Origin: JAKSCF01 sp028279945
GTDB taxonomy: Bacteria; Bacillota; Clostridia; Peptostreptococcales; JAAYPU01
Assembly (NCBI GenBank): GCA_028279945.1
Contig: JANQMT010000055.1
Location: forward strand, 1-48,666
Direction: 5' to 3'
DNA: 48,666 nucleotides
Made by a program: the position numbers and the translations under genes
Notes under the pieces: generated by a model
Database searches by the model: none
The model's input: the letters and a program-made list of their open reading frames with translations, nothing else
Told to the model about the DNA's origin: nothing
Part shown: positions 33,901 to 40,570 of the stretch, in pieces
Numbering within the stretch: position 1 is the stretch's first letter
Layout of the letters: each line of letters starts with the position of its first letter

Positions 33901-34987
33901 TTAGTCCTTTTCTTACTGCTTTTACAGGATCTCCTAATGTTTTTAAGTACCGATAACTTACAATCTCATTATTTTCATCCATAAGCACTAAATTCGTACT
34001 GGTTGACCCTACATCAACACCTAAATAACAATCTAAATGATTATCATTATTATTAGAAGATTCGCAAACATGCTTATCCAAACTATCATTGTTACCAAAG
34101 GGTTTTAACTCAGGTAATGTGATATGACTCTCATCTTCTTCGTAAATCTTATTTTGCTCTTCTAAACCGGATAATAACTTTTCCAAATTAATTTCTATTT
34201 GATTTGTTCCTGCAATCATAGCTGCTCCCACAGCTGAAATACAGCTAAAATTATCCGGTATGATCAATTCCTCATCATTTAATTTCAGTACATCCTTTAA
34301 AGCTGTAATAATGCCCTGATTATGCGCTACGCCCCCAACAAATAATATGGGCTTTTTCATTGGCAGTTTCTTCATAACTGCACCTTTGTAGTTTTTAATG
34401 ACAGCATAAGCAAGCCCCAATAAAATATCTTCTATAGCAACACCTTCTTGTTGATGGTGTGTAATATCCGTTTTAGCAAATACACTGCATCTGCCTGCTA
34501 TTCGTGGTATTGATTTGGCTCTGCCCGCATATATAGAATAATCCTCTAGTTTCAAATTTAATCTGGATATTTGCTCTTCTAAAAATGACCCCGTACCTGC
34601 AGAACAGTTTGAGTTCATTGAAATATCAATTCTTGATTTATCATTTCCACTAAATCCAGTGATATATTTTGCACTTTCTCCGCCGATCTCAATAATGGAT
34701 CCACTATTTTGATTGGTTTTAATAGTGCCTTCTACAATTGCTGCAACTTCATTAACCGGTTCTACTCCTCCATTTTTAGAAAAAAACTTGCTGCCGCTGC
34801 CTGTTGCGCCTCCAAATTTTATCTCAGCCGATGGATACTTTTCTAATAACTCATTAAAGATATCTTTTAAGACCTCTTTAATATTGCCTTTATGCAACAC
34901 GTATTTTGCATATTTAATGTCATGATCACTGTCTAACAATACGACTTTTATGGATGAATATCCTATATCAATTCCTATGTTATACAT
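30980..34987 (-). CDS. 2-hydroxyacyl-CoA dehydratase activase-like fusion protein (1335 aa)
   Basis: Large ASKHA-type protein. Two BcrAD/BadFG ATPase domains stand in tandem (~1-270 with GIDIGYSSIK and CSAGTGSFLEEQ; ~319-575 with GVDVGSTSTN and CAAGTGSFIEEQ), each with the Cys that in dimeric activases ligates a [4Fe-4S] cluster. A DUF2229 region (~655-900, with GIPRALFTFGMFPMFNVIF) and a C-terminal dehydratase-like half follow. Single-chain forms of ~1400 aa occur widely in Clostridia; their substrates are mostly unknown, although the family uses ATP to drive low-potential electron transfer. ATG at 34987 with GAAGGAGG. Heads an operon with fur, smsC and smsB under a Fur box and a Crp-type site. 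Confidence 0.9.
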   Translation of the reverse strand: MYNIGIDIGYSSIKVVLLDSDHDIKYAKYVLHKGNIKEVLKDIFNELLEKYPSAEIKFGGATGSGSKFFSKNGGVEPVNEVAAIVEGTIKTNQNSGSIIEIGGESAKYITGFSGNDKSRIDISMNSNCSAGTGSFLEEQISRLNLKLEDYSIYAGRAKSIPRIAGRCSVFAKTDITHHQQEGVAIEDILLGLAYAVIKNYKGAVMKKLPMKKPILFVGGVAHNQGIITALKDVLKLNDEELIIPDNFSCISAVGAAMIAGTNQIEINLEKLLSGLEEQNKIYEEDESHITLPELKPFGNNDSLDKHVCESSNNNDNHLDCYLGVDVGSTSTNLVLMDENNEIVSYRYLKTLGDPVKAVRKGLKELKEELGERVNVIGACTTGSGRYMLGKLIGADVIKDEISAQAKAAVTIDPSVDTIFEIGGQDSKYISIEEGVVRDFQMNKICAAGTGSFIEEQSKKFNIPIHNFGEIALNSHHPIHLGERCTVFIETSIASYLSRGAKIENIASGLCYSIAKNYLDRVVGQKKVGNKIFFQGGVAYNQGVINAFRALTQKDIYVPPFFSVTGAYGAAILAKEEIGAEKTRFKGFDFEIEDEQGEENNVKKLQSGHESSYNKKVNEIIFEGYDGSLDDKKQTVGIPRALFTFGMFPMFNVIFKELGFNVLLSDPTNEATIRLAQEHSLDETCYPVKLINGHVAELVEKKVDYIFFPDLYNVDHPGSHTRQNYGCAYMQLAFKVVNQAMELEKKGIGLLAPTIAFGLGKEFMKESFSKLGKQLGKEPHEINLALQKGMKAVLDFEERLEENGKEVIKGLKSDEKVFVLISKIYGVADPVLNLGIPEKLKEMGYKAIPFYNLPEGDISKEYPNMFWPFDQHILEPAQLIKEHPNLYGIFLSHHGCGPDSVVSHYFREEMGGKPYLHIEVDEHSSGVGVMTRVEAFVNSLKEKETQKAEALEVYSNRVVHNKVNIKNDLNDLEAGTILYLPYMYPYSDIFKEILIQKGINAKVLSKTTKASVEAGRKFTITEEYFSLTALLGDIFKELNGLDDSQNNAAFIIPKTEGAEVEGQYNRFIRTKLDEEGFENVNIVAPFIEDVVYKDQEDIRLINLALLAGDMVRIAHKDHRKKHLDTILDFIKTNCFEITNLKRIAEEIREELEKIKDKKKVFAIGESQILYNDFLNNNTFKDIENDGNRVVYSPLSEAMWLLWRDYLDQNEYDNNNVDTLRQNLDVFKKDMNSISESLGHESPFEEELEHLKTTADATVGYYAGANGRYRASKILGDLEGMDGIITVASMYENTGIVLNILHERFEKSHSKPILNLTFDGNKNENDKTKIQSFMYYL

Positions 34988-35008
34988 TGCATTTCCTCCT
35001 TCAATTCA

Positions 35009-35027
35009 TTATAATGATTTTCATTCT
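35009..35027 (-). promoter_or_regulatory. Fur box of the activase operon
   Basis: TATAATGATTTTCATTCTC matches the 19-bp Fur consensus at roughly 15-16 positions. It lies about 11-29 bp downstream of the transcription start predicted from the -10 at 35045-35050, a repressing position. Confidence 0.7.
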
Positions 35028-35044
35028 CATTTGTTATTGATATT

Positions 35045-35087
35045 ATTATAATCTGGTTGATAACATTAAAATGTATCTGCTATTACA
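35045..35087 (-). promoter_or_regulatory. activase operon promoter with Crp-type palindrome at -41.5
   Basis: Minus-strand -10 TATAAT at 35045-35050; no recognisable -35. The imperfect palindrome TGTATCTGCTATTACA (35072-35087) is centred 41.5 bp upstream of the predicted start. Same motif and spacing as at 38452 and 39275. Confidence 0.6.
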
Positions 35088-35129
35088 TCTTTGCAAATTT
35101 CTTAAATATAGTGACCGTAATCTTTTATT

Positions 35130-35148
35130 AATAATGGTTCTCATTTAC
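35130..35148. promoter_or_regulatory. weak Fur-box-like site upstream of the Crp-type gene
   Basis: AATAATGGTTCTCATTTAC matches the Fur consensus at about 13 of 19 positions. It lies ~59-77 bp before the predicted start of the crp-type gene, upstream of its -35, so an effect is uncertain. Confidence 0.35.
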
Positions 35149-35171
35149 ACACAATGCTTTTTATTGTATAC

Positions 35172-35200
35172 TTGACTTGTAGTAATATGTTAAATAATCT
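35172..35200 (+). promoter_or_regulatory. SigA promoter of the Crp-type regulator
   Basis: TTGACT (35172-35177), a 17-bp spacer, TAATCT (35195-35200). Predicted start ~35207; GGAGAGAG follows as ribosome site before the ATG at 35224. Confidence 0.6.
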
Positions 35201-35223
35201 AATGTTTTTATGGAGAGAGTAAA

Positions 35224-35901
35224 ATGAATCAATATTTAGATGTTTTGTATGATTGTCCTCTGTTTGAAGGAAAAGAAAAACCGGAGATAAAAAATATCTT
35301 GTCGAAAACGCAATATAAAATAAACCACTATAAGAAAAATGAATTAATATTCCGAACAGATCAGTCGTCAAATTATATTGGCATCGTTTTAAATGGCAGC
35401 ATAGAATTGCAAAATATTATTGCTGAAAAAGTCATAAACGTCTTTTATAGAAAAAAAGGCGACGTTTTTGGAGAAGCTGATATTTTTTCAAAAAAGCCTA
35501 CTTATCATTGTGATGCCTTGGCAATAAAGAGTACTGATATTTTGTTGATATACAAACAAAGTGTAATAGAAATACTCTGTAAAGATGATGTCATTAATGC
35601 TAATATTTTAAGTTCACTTGCTAACACCGTCGTATTATTAAATAAAAAATTAGAATTGTATTCTTTTTCTTCGATACAAAAGAAAATAGCATTTTGTCTG
35701 CTTTATAATACAGAAGCCAATGATACCGACAGTGTTAGTTTAATTCATTCTAAGACATCTTGGGCCGAACACTTAAATGTATCCCGTCCATCTCTTTATC
35801 GAGAGCTAAAAATCTTATGTGATACTGGGATTATAGAAATGAAGGATAATAAGATTAGAATTTTAAAAAGAGATATTTTAGAGTCTATCTGGGATCAGTA
35901 A
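35224..35901 (+). CDS. Crp/Fnr-family transcriptional regulator (225 aa)
   Basis: N-terminal cyclic-nucleotide-binding-like domain (~1-120, with LFEGKEKPEIKNILS and GDVFGEADIF) and a C-terminal winged helix (~150-220) whose recognition region reads TSWAEHLNVSRPSLYRELKIL. Cys residues are few and not in an FNR [4Fe-4S] pattern, so it is not an O2-sensing Fnr; effector unknown. Recognition helix SRPSLYREL is typical of the clostridial Crp group. Three TGTATCT-type palindromes occur nearby, at the -41.5 position of promoters on both sides, and are the likely targets. Convergent with the transporter operon, sharing a terminator hairpin. Confidence 0.9.
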   Translation: MNQYLDVLYDCPLFEGKEKPEIKNILSKTQYKINHYKKNELIFRTDQSSNYIGIVLNGSIELQNIIAEKVINVFYRKKGDVFGEADIFSKKPTYHCDALAIKSTDILLIYKQSVIEILCKDDVINANILSSLANTVVLLNKKLELYSFSSIQKKIAFCLLYNTEANDTDSVSLIHSKTSWAEHLNVSRPSLYRELKILCDTGIIEMKDNKIRILKRDILESIWDQ

Positions 35902-35904
35902 ATA

Positions 35905-35946
35905 TTTTAAAAACAACATCAGATAGAACTAAACGCCTATCTGATG
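35905..35946. terminator. shared hairpin between crp-type gene and ABC operon
   Basis: A perfect 10-bp stem CATCAGATAG / CTATCTGATG (35917-35926, 35937-35946) overlaps the end of the ATPase gene. On the minus strand TTGTTTTT follows, so it mainly terminates the transporter operon. Confidence 0.75.
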
Positions 35947-36654
35947 CAAAGATCTGGTGTTATCATCTTGCAGCAAATCTATAATTTCATTTCTTACTTT
36001 GGTCAAATGAAAGTTTTTTAAATGCCTTTCTTTTTGTAGTATTTTGATATCAAATCTTTGAACAATTTTTGTCGGCCTATTGGACAATACTAATATCTGA
36101 TCGCCAAGCAAAAGTGCTTCATCAATTTCATGTGTCACAAATACAATTGATTTTTTTGTGTTTTCCCATATTTTCAAGAGATGTTGAATCATGTTTAATC
36201 TCAAATTATAATCTAACGATTTAAAAGGTTCGTCCATTAGTAATAGGTCTGCTTCGTAATTAAAAGCTCTGGCAATGGAGCATCTTTGTCTCATCCCACC
36301 ACTTAATTCACTAGGAAAATATTTTTCAAATCCTTTTAGCTCTACTTTTTCAATCAATCTTAAACAATTCTCTTTTCTTGAATCTTCATTAACAATTCTA
36401 ATATTGTCATAAACATTCTTCCAGGGAAGCAGCCTATCCTCTTGAAATACGTAGCTTGTTCTTAAGCTATTATTGACTACTTCCCCTTCAGAAGGCTTTA
36501 ATATACCTGAAATGATATTTAACAGTGTGGATTTACCACATCCTGAAGGACCAATGATGCAAACAATTTCTTTCTTACCAACTACCATAGAAAAATCTTC
36601 CAGAACACAGTTATCATTAAAATTTTTTTTAACCTTTTCTACTTTCAGCATCAT
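35929..36654 (-). CDS. ABC transporter ATPase, SsuB/TauB/NrtD-like (241 aa)
   Basis: Nucleotide-binding subunit of a nitrate/sulfonate/taurine-type importer. Walker A GPSGCGKST (~33-41), Q-loop YVFQEDRLLPW, signature ELSGGMRQRCSIARAF, Walker B LLLMDEPFKSLD, H-loop FVTHEID. The QEDRLLPW form is typical of the SsuB/TauB group. The ATG overlaps the permease stop (ATGA). Third gene of binding protein-permease-ATPase. Confidence 0.92.
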   Translation of the reverse strand: MMLKVEKVKKNFNDNCVLEDFSMVVGKKEIVCIIGPSGCGKSTLLNIISGILKPSEGEVVNNSLRTSYVFQEDRLLPWKNVYDNIRIVNEDSRKENCLRLIEKVELKGFEKYFPSELSGGMRQRCSIARAFNYEADLLLMDEPFKSLDYNLRLNMIQHLLKIWENTKKSIVFVTHEIDEALLLGDQILVLSNRPTKIVQRFDIKILQKERHLKNFHLTKVRNEIIDLLQDDNTRSLHQIGV

Positions 36655-37427
36655 AATTTCTTCTCCATCATATTTTTACAACCAAAAAATAAAGTCACCA
36701 ACTTCTGGGATAAAAAACAAAGTATAATAACAACAGCCCCCCAGGCAAATACCATATTGGTTTGAAGGTTCATTCTTGCATCGGTAATCTGTGCCCCAAG
36801 CCCTGTGCTTGAGCTTAGTACTTCTCCCATAATCACTACTTTCCATCCCAGTCCCATTACTATAATAAACCCTGACTTAAAATAGGTCATTAAAGAAGGC
36901 AATATGATAGTCGTAATCATTTTTTTTCTGGAGAATTGGAAACTTTTCCCCATGTCGATTAATTTGATATCAATATTTTCAAACCCTTCGTTAATATTAA
37001 TAGCCATAATAGGCACACTAGCAACAAATACAATAAACAATGTTGCCTGACCATCTAATCCAAACCATATCATTGCTAGTGTCATATATAAAATAGGAGG
37101 AATCGATTGAATAAAATAAATGAATGGCTCAAATAACTTTCTGGCTCTTTGATTGATTCCCATTACAATACCTATTATGCTTCCTATTGCAACCGATCCT
37201 ATCAAACCCATTAATAATCTATTTACGGTAATAAAAACCTCAGCAAGAAATCGGTCTCCCTGCATAATGCTCCAAAGAGACTTTATCGTTAAAATAGGTC
37301 CAGGAATAATTAATGGTGAATATATCAAAGACAATACTTGCCAAATGATTAAGAAACTGCAAAGCGTTATTAAAAAGTCTTTGACTGATTTGGATGGCCG
37401 CTTACTTTCTATAGTAAAAGTTTTCAT
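36651..37427 (-). CDS. ABC transporter permease, SsuC-like (258 aa)
   Basis: Inner-membrane subunit of the binding-protein-dependent family, about six helices, with the EAA-loop region NINEGFENIDIKLIDMGKSF (~155-175) that docks on the ATPase. Start chosen at ATG 37427 (GGAGGG 8-9 nt upstream) rather than TTG 37445, which overlaps that site. Overlaps the binding-protein gene by 26 nt. Confidence 0.9.
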   Translation of the reverse strand: MKTFTIESKRPSKSVKDFLITLCSFLIIWQVLSLIYSPLIIPGPILTIKSLWSIMQGDRFLAEVFITVNRLLMGLIGSVAIGSIIGIVMGINQRARKLFEPFIYFIQSIPPILYMTLAMIWFGLDGQATLFIVFVASVPIMAININEGFENIDIKLIDMGKSFQFSRKKMITTIILPSLMTYFKSGFIIVMGLGWKVVIMGEVLSSSTGLGAQITDARMNLQTNMVFAWGAVVIILCFLSQKLVTLFFGCKNMMEKKL

Positions 37428-38379
37428 CTGGGATTTTCCCTCCAATACTTTCAGGTCTTGAACCTAATAACACACTACAATATTTTTCTATGTCTTCTTT
37501 TGCGTCCACCGCAGTTTTGAACTCAAATTTAAAGCTGGGTATTGCTCTTGATATTAAGTCTTTATCTGAATTTAAATGTTGTTCAGCTAATTTTCCAGCT
37601 TCATCCGGGTTATCCAATACCCACTTCAAAGCTTTCTCATGTTCTTCATTAAATGCTTTTACCAACTCTTTATTATCTTGCAGAAAATTATTATTGGTAA
37701 TGACCCCAAAATTGGGCATAGAATATTCTTCTCCTTCTAACTTCTTCCATTCATTAACAAAATCAGAAATAACACGATAGTTTTCAATATTTTCTTTATT
37801 TCCAGTAACAAACGGTTCTACATCTACCGCATATTTTGTTTTGCCGGATTGAATCAATTGAGCTATTTCAGAATGTCCGGCATAAACAACCTCCACGTTT
37901 TCTCCTATGTTCAGCCCATTTTTATTTAGAAAATGCTGTGTTATAATGTCGGGAACAGAGCCCTTATGCGGCACATATACCTGCTTGCCATTCAAATCTT
38001 TCCAGCTTTCACAGTTTGGGTCTGTAGTGCTCAAGTACATACCTCCCCAAAGGGTAACATTTAATAACTTTACATTTAACCCTTTATTGTACAATACCGA
38101 AGCTGCATTGATAGGTAACTCTAAAAAAGCATAGTCCTCTCTTGTTGCAAGAGCCATCATTTTTTCCATGCTGGAGTAAATCTTTAAATCTATGTTGACA
38201 TTTTCTCCTAAAGCTTTGGTCTCTATCATTCTAAGTACAGGAATAGTTGCAGGGGATTTAGGAGCACCCACTATTATCGTTATCTCATTTTTTGTATCAA
38301 GATTAGCGGTTTGTGATGGACTACAACCACAAAACAAACTTATACTTAGTATCAGTAAAAATAACAATCCTTTTTTCAT
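37402..38379 (-). CDS. ABC transporter substrate-binding lipoprotein, SsuA/NMT1-like (325 aa)
   Basis: Extracytoplasmic ligand-binding protein. Lipoprotein signal (1-18; Cys19 in FCGCSPS), then a type II binding fold with ITIIVGAPKSPATIPVLRM, WKDLNGKQVYVPHKGSVPD and HSEIAQLIQSGKTKYAVDVEP. The family imports sulfonates, nitrate, thiamine precursors or other small molecules; the ligand is not readable from sequence. The promoter combines a Crp-type palindrome with a Fur box at the ribosome site, so iron repression is likely, which is unusual for a sulfonate importer and hints at a metal-related ligand. Confidence 0.9.
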   Translation of the reverse strand: MKKGLLFLLILSISLFCGCSPSQTANLDTKNEITIIVGAPKSPATIPVLRMIETKALGENVNIDLKIYSSMEKMMALATREDYAFLELPINAASVLYNKGLNVKLLNVTLWGGMYLSTTDPNCESWKDLNGKQVYVPHKGSVPDIITQHFLNKNGLNIGENVEVVYAGHSEIAQLIQSGKTKYAVDVEPFVTGNKENIENYRVISDFVNEWKKLEGEEYSMPNFGVITNNNFLQDNKELVKAFNEEHEKALKWVLDNPDEAGKLAEQHLNSDKDLISRAIPSFKFEFKTAVDAKEDIEKYCSVLLGSRPESIGGKIPDENFYYRK

Positions 38380-38394
38380 ATCTTATCTCCTTTT

Positions 38395-38413
38395 GATAAT
38401 GATTTCTATTCTC
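38395..38413 (-). promoter_or_regulatory. Fur box of the ABC transporter operon
   Basis: GATAATGATTTCTATTCTC matches the 19-bp Fur consensus at 15 positions. It covers about +5 to +23 of the predicted transcript, just ahead of the AAGGAGA ribosome site. Confidence 0.75.
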
Positions 38414-38424
38414 AATTTAGTGTT

Positions 38425-38467
38425 ATTATAGTACAGGTATCGATATACTTTTGTATCTGGAGATACA
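38425..38467 (-). promoter_or_regulatory. ABC operon promoter with perfect Crp-type palindrome at -41.5
   Basis: Minus-strand TATAAT at 38425-38430 with poor -35. TGTATCTGGAGATACA (38452-38467) has perfect 7-bp arms and is centred 41.5 bp upstream of the predicted start, overlapping the -35 as in class II Crp/Fnr activation. Confidence 0.7.
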
Positions 38468-38518
38468 GTTTTATAAATAATTTAGAAATGTTTTAATCCA
38501 ATAATATTTGCCCTATAT

Positions 38519-38553
38519 TAAAGCCCCCCACTACCAACTGCAGTGGAGGGCTG
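38519..38553 (-). terminator. hairpin after the methyltransferase gene
   Basis: AGCCC + CCACT / AGTGG + GGGCT with one bulged base each side (38522-38551); a short T-rich stretch follows on the minus strand. Probable terminator. Confidence 0.55.
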
Positions 38554-38582
38554 GAAAGAATAAATAAATGTAATTAAAATGC

Positions 38583-39191
38583 TTAGACTACCTTAAATTG
38601 AATCATATAAGTATGTCCAAGATCCATTATATTCATCTTTTCAAAGCCTATTGGGTTAAGCGAATCTTCAAGCTCTTCCGGTGACCAACGCAAATTTATT
38701 GGTGGACCAAAAGATAGACTGTCTTTTTTGCATTCTATAATGACTAAGCGTCCCCCTGGTTTTAGAACTCTATCAATCTCATTAAATAATGTTTTTGTGT
38801 TTTTGCGATCAATGGTGTGAAGAACTGTTGCTATAAAACAAACGTCTGCACAATTATCTTGAACCGGTAATGGTTGAGTAACATCAGAAACCATTGCCTT
38901 TATATTCTTCAAACCTCGAAAACATGCTTCTTCTTTAAGGGCTTCAACAGCATCTTCTTGTATATCCAGGGCATATACCCCGCCTAGATTGCCAACAATT
39001 TTTGAAGCCTCAATGGAATAATCCCCTGAACCACAGCCCATATCAAGAAAAAAATCTCCTTCTTTAAGCCCAATCTCACTAAAAATCATCTCACAATCGT
39101 GCATATGAAAGCTGCTGGACCCTCTTCGTCTATTCCCTCTATGATTATGCATTTGGCTATGTCTATTTTTACACTTTGTTGTATTTTTCAT
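38583..39191 (-). CDS. SAM-dependent methyltransferase with His-rich N-terminus (202 aa)
   Basis: Class I methyltransferase of the UbiE/Methyltransf_11 type. Motif I FFLDMGCGSGDYSIEASK (~47-64), motif II GVYALDIQEDAVEAL, motif III VCFIATVLHTIDRKNTK, then KPGGRLVIIECKK. The first 30 residues (CKNRHSQMHNHRGNRRRG, FHMHDC) hold five His and two Cys and look like a metal-binding or nucleic-acid-binding extension. No ArsM-type Cys triad is visible, so arsenite methylation is not supported. Its promoter carries the same palindrome as the ABC transporter. Substrate unknown. Confidence 0.85.
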   Translation of the reverse strand: MKNTTKCKNRHSQMHNHRGNRRRGSSSFHMHDCEMIFSEIGLKEGDFFLDMGCGSGDYSIEASKIVGNLGGVYALDIQEDAVEALKEEACFRGLKNIKAMVSDVTQPLPVQDNCADVCFIATVLHTIDRKNTKTLFNEIDRVLKPGGRLVIIECKKDSLSFGPPINLRWSPEELEDSLNPIGFEKMNIMDLGHTYMIQFKVV

Positions 39192-39247
39192 CTTAAATAT
39201 TCCCTTTCTAATGTCTTATGGATTAATATTTTTTGTCATTATTGCAA

Positions 39248-39290
39248 ATGTTAACACAACAATCTAAATCAAATTGTATCTGGTGATACA
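39248..39290 (-). promoter_or_regulatory. methyltransferase promoter with Crp-type palindrome at -41.5
   Basis: TGTATCTGGTGATACA (39275-39290). A minus-strand TAACAT (39248-39253) lies exactly where a -10 would place the palindrome at -41.5. Only a Fur half-site (ATAATGA) lies near the predicted start. Confidence 0.6.
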
Positions 39291-39332
39291 CTTTTGAATA
39301 TTTTTATATTGCACATTTTAATATTTTACACA

Positions 39333-39364
39333 TAAAAAAAACGAAAAAGTACTTTTATCTTTTT
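39333..39364 (-). terminator. hairpin with T tract, minus strand
   Basis: CGAAAAAG / CTTTTTCG stem followed by T8 on the minus strand (39333-39340). It probably backs up termination of spoVS transcription ahead of the methyltransferase promoter. Confidence 0.65.
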
Positions 39365-39418
39365 CGCAGTTTTAAATAAATAATTTGTGCTTAAATATAA
39401 ATGTTTTTTATCAATAAA

Positions 39419-39462
39419 AAAGAGCTGTCTTATAATCATTCAATTATAATATGTAACAGCTC
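39419..39462 (-). terminator. terminator of spoVS
   Basis: GAGCTGT and ACAGCTC enclose an AT-rich inner stem (ATTATAAT / ATTATAA); T6 follows on the minus strand. It lies 12 nt after the spoVS stop. Confidence 0.75.
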
Positions 39463-39474
39463 ATATACAATATC

Positions 39475-39735
39475 TTATCTAGGCTCAATAATCAATTTAA
39501 TTGCCGTTCTCTCTTCTCCATCAATTTCAATATCAGTAAACGCAGGGATACAAATTAGATCAATTCCACTAGGTGCTACGAAACCTCGTGCAATGGCAAC
39601 AGCTTTTATTGCCTGATTAAGGGCACCAGCTCCAATGGCTTGAATTTCAGCTCCTCCCTTTTCCCTCAATACACCTGCTAATGCACCGGCTACTGAATTT
39701 GGGCTGGATTTTGCTGATACTTTTAATACTTCCAT
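39475..39735 (-). CDS. spoVS: stage V sporulation protein S (86 aa)
   Basis: Small ALBA-like protein, extremely conserved: MEVLKVSAKSSPNSVAGALA, then EIQAIGAGALNQAIKAVAIARG and the closing TAIKLIIEPR. In B. subtilis it is needed for normal progress of sporulation and septum/coat development; the molecular role is unclear, with nucleic-acid binding suspected from the fold. ATG at 39735 after GGAGGACC. Monocistronic. Normal length with no changes. Confidence 0.96.
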   Translation of the reverse strand: MEVLKVSAKSSPNSVAGALAGVLREKGGAEIQAIGAGALNQAIKAVAIARGFVAPSGIDLICIPAFTDIEIDGEERTAIKLIIEPR

Positions 39736-40067
39736 TATTAGGTCCTCCTTCGGTTATTAAATTAAGTAGATTACTAGTAAATATATCGCCTTACAAAAAT
39801 ATATATTCTCCACCTGTATATAAAAGTCCTCTTTTTTCCATCTAAAAATTACCATTCATTTTTCTACAAATATTTTAAATTTTTTTCCGTCGAATACTTG
39901 TGTTTCTCTTTGTATTCTGTTATAATCGGGATGTGGTTATCCCCCTGATAACCTCATTAATCTCTAATCCCAATACCCCTTTTGAACAAGGCAAGCCGTC
40001 TACGTTTCGTTGACAGCTTGCTTTGTTTATACCCCTTTTAAGCTAAAAACCTTGTTTTTCTAAGGGT
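39736..40067. other. intergenic region with two hairpins and a flanking 11-bp direct repeat
   Basis: No gene seen. A plus-strand TATAAT (39921-39926, weak -35) precedes a hairpin GGTTATC / GATAACC (39935-39953). A larger hairpin, GGCAAGCCGTC / GACAGCTTGC (39986-40025, loop TACGTTTCGTT), is flanked by the exact direct repeat ATACCCCTTTT (39973-39983 and 40029-40039). It could be a small RNA or a tiny inserted hairpin element. Confidence 0.4.
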
Positions 40068-40442
40068 TTAATCTTTCATAATTTTTCTCCCACAGATATG
40101 ACAATAGCTATTTCTTCTGTCAAGAATTTCTCCACAGTCATCACAATAAACACTATCTTGCATATTGGCATTGATTATTTTTTTTCTATTACGTATGTTT
40201 TTCTTTAACATGCATATTCTTCTATACTTATCTCTTATGCCGCCGGAAGTACTTAGTTTTTCGCCTGCATCAAAATATTGACATACGGTTTCTCCTATAT
40301 CCATGTACAATTCTTCTATTTCTTCTTCCATTCTATCTATATTGATTCTACAATCCATATTACGGATAAATTCTTGTGTTTTGTTTTTTAAAAAATTAGC
40401 CTTATTGGATACATTGGACCCAAATTTACTCATATTATTCAT
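40068..40442 (-). CDS. coiled-coil zinc-ribbon protein (124 aa)
   Basis: An N-terminal helical/coiled-coil part (~1-90, with IDRMEEEIEELYMDIGETVCQYF) and a C-terminal zinc ribbon CDDCGEIL...CHICGRKI. This resembles small clostridial proteins annotated only as zinc-ribbon domain proteins. Start at ATG 40442 (GGTGA upstream) or TTG 40454 (AGGAG 10 nt upstream); not decidable. No signal or membrane segment. It is divergent from the YprB-like gene, with ~128 bp between start codons. Function unknown. Confidence 0.75.
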   Translation of the reverse strand: MNNMSKFGSNVSNKANFLKNKTQEFIRNMDCRINIDRMEEEIEELYMDIGETVCQYFDAGEKLSTSGGIRDKYRRICMLKKNIRNRKKIINANMQDSVYCDDCGEILDRRNSYCHICGRKIMKD

Positions 40443-40570
40443 TTTTTTCACCAACCATAAATATCTCCTATTATCAGTTTAGTTTTTTTTATTAAAAACG
40501 TTCTGGCTTTTCTGCATAAGTATAAGTAAAATATACCTATAGAATGATACCTGCTAACTGGGGGAGAATT

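Noticed and set aside
38583..39191. Arsenite methyltransferase ArsM
   Set aside because: The three conserved Cys of ArsM are not present and no arsenic genes are nearby.
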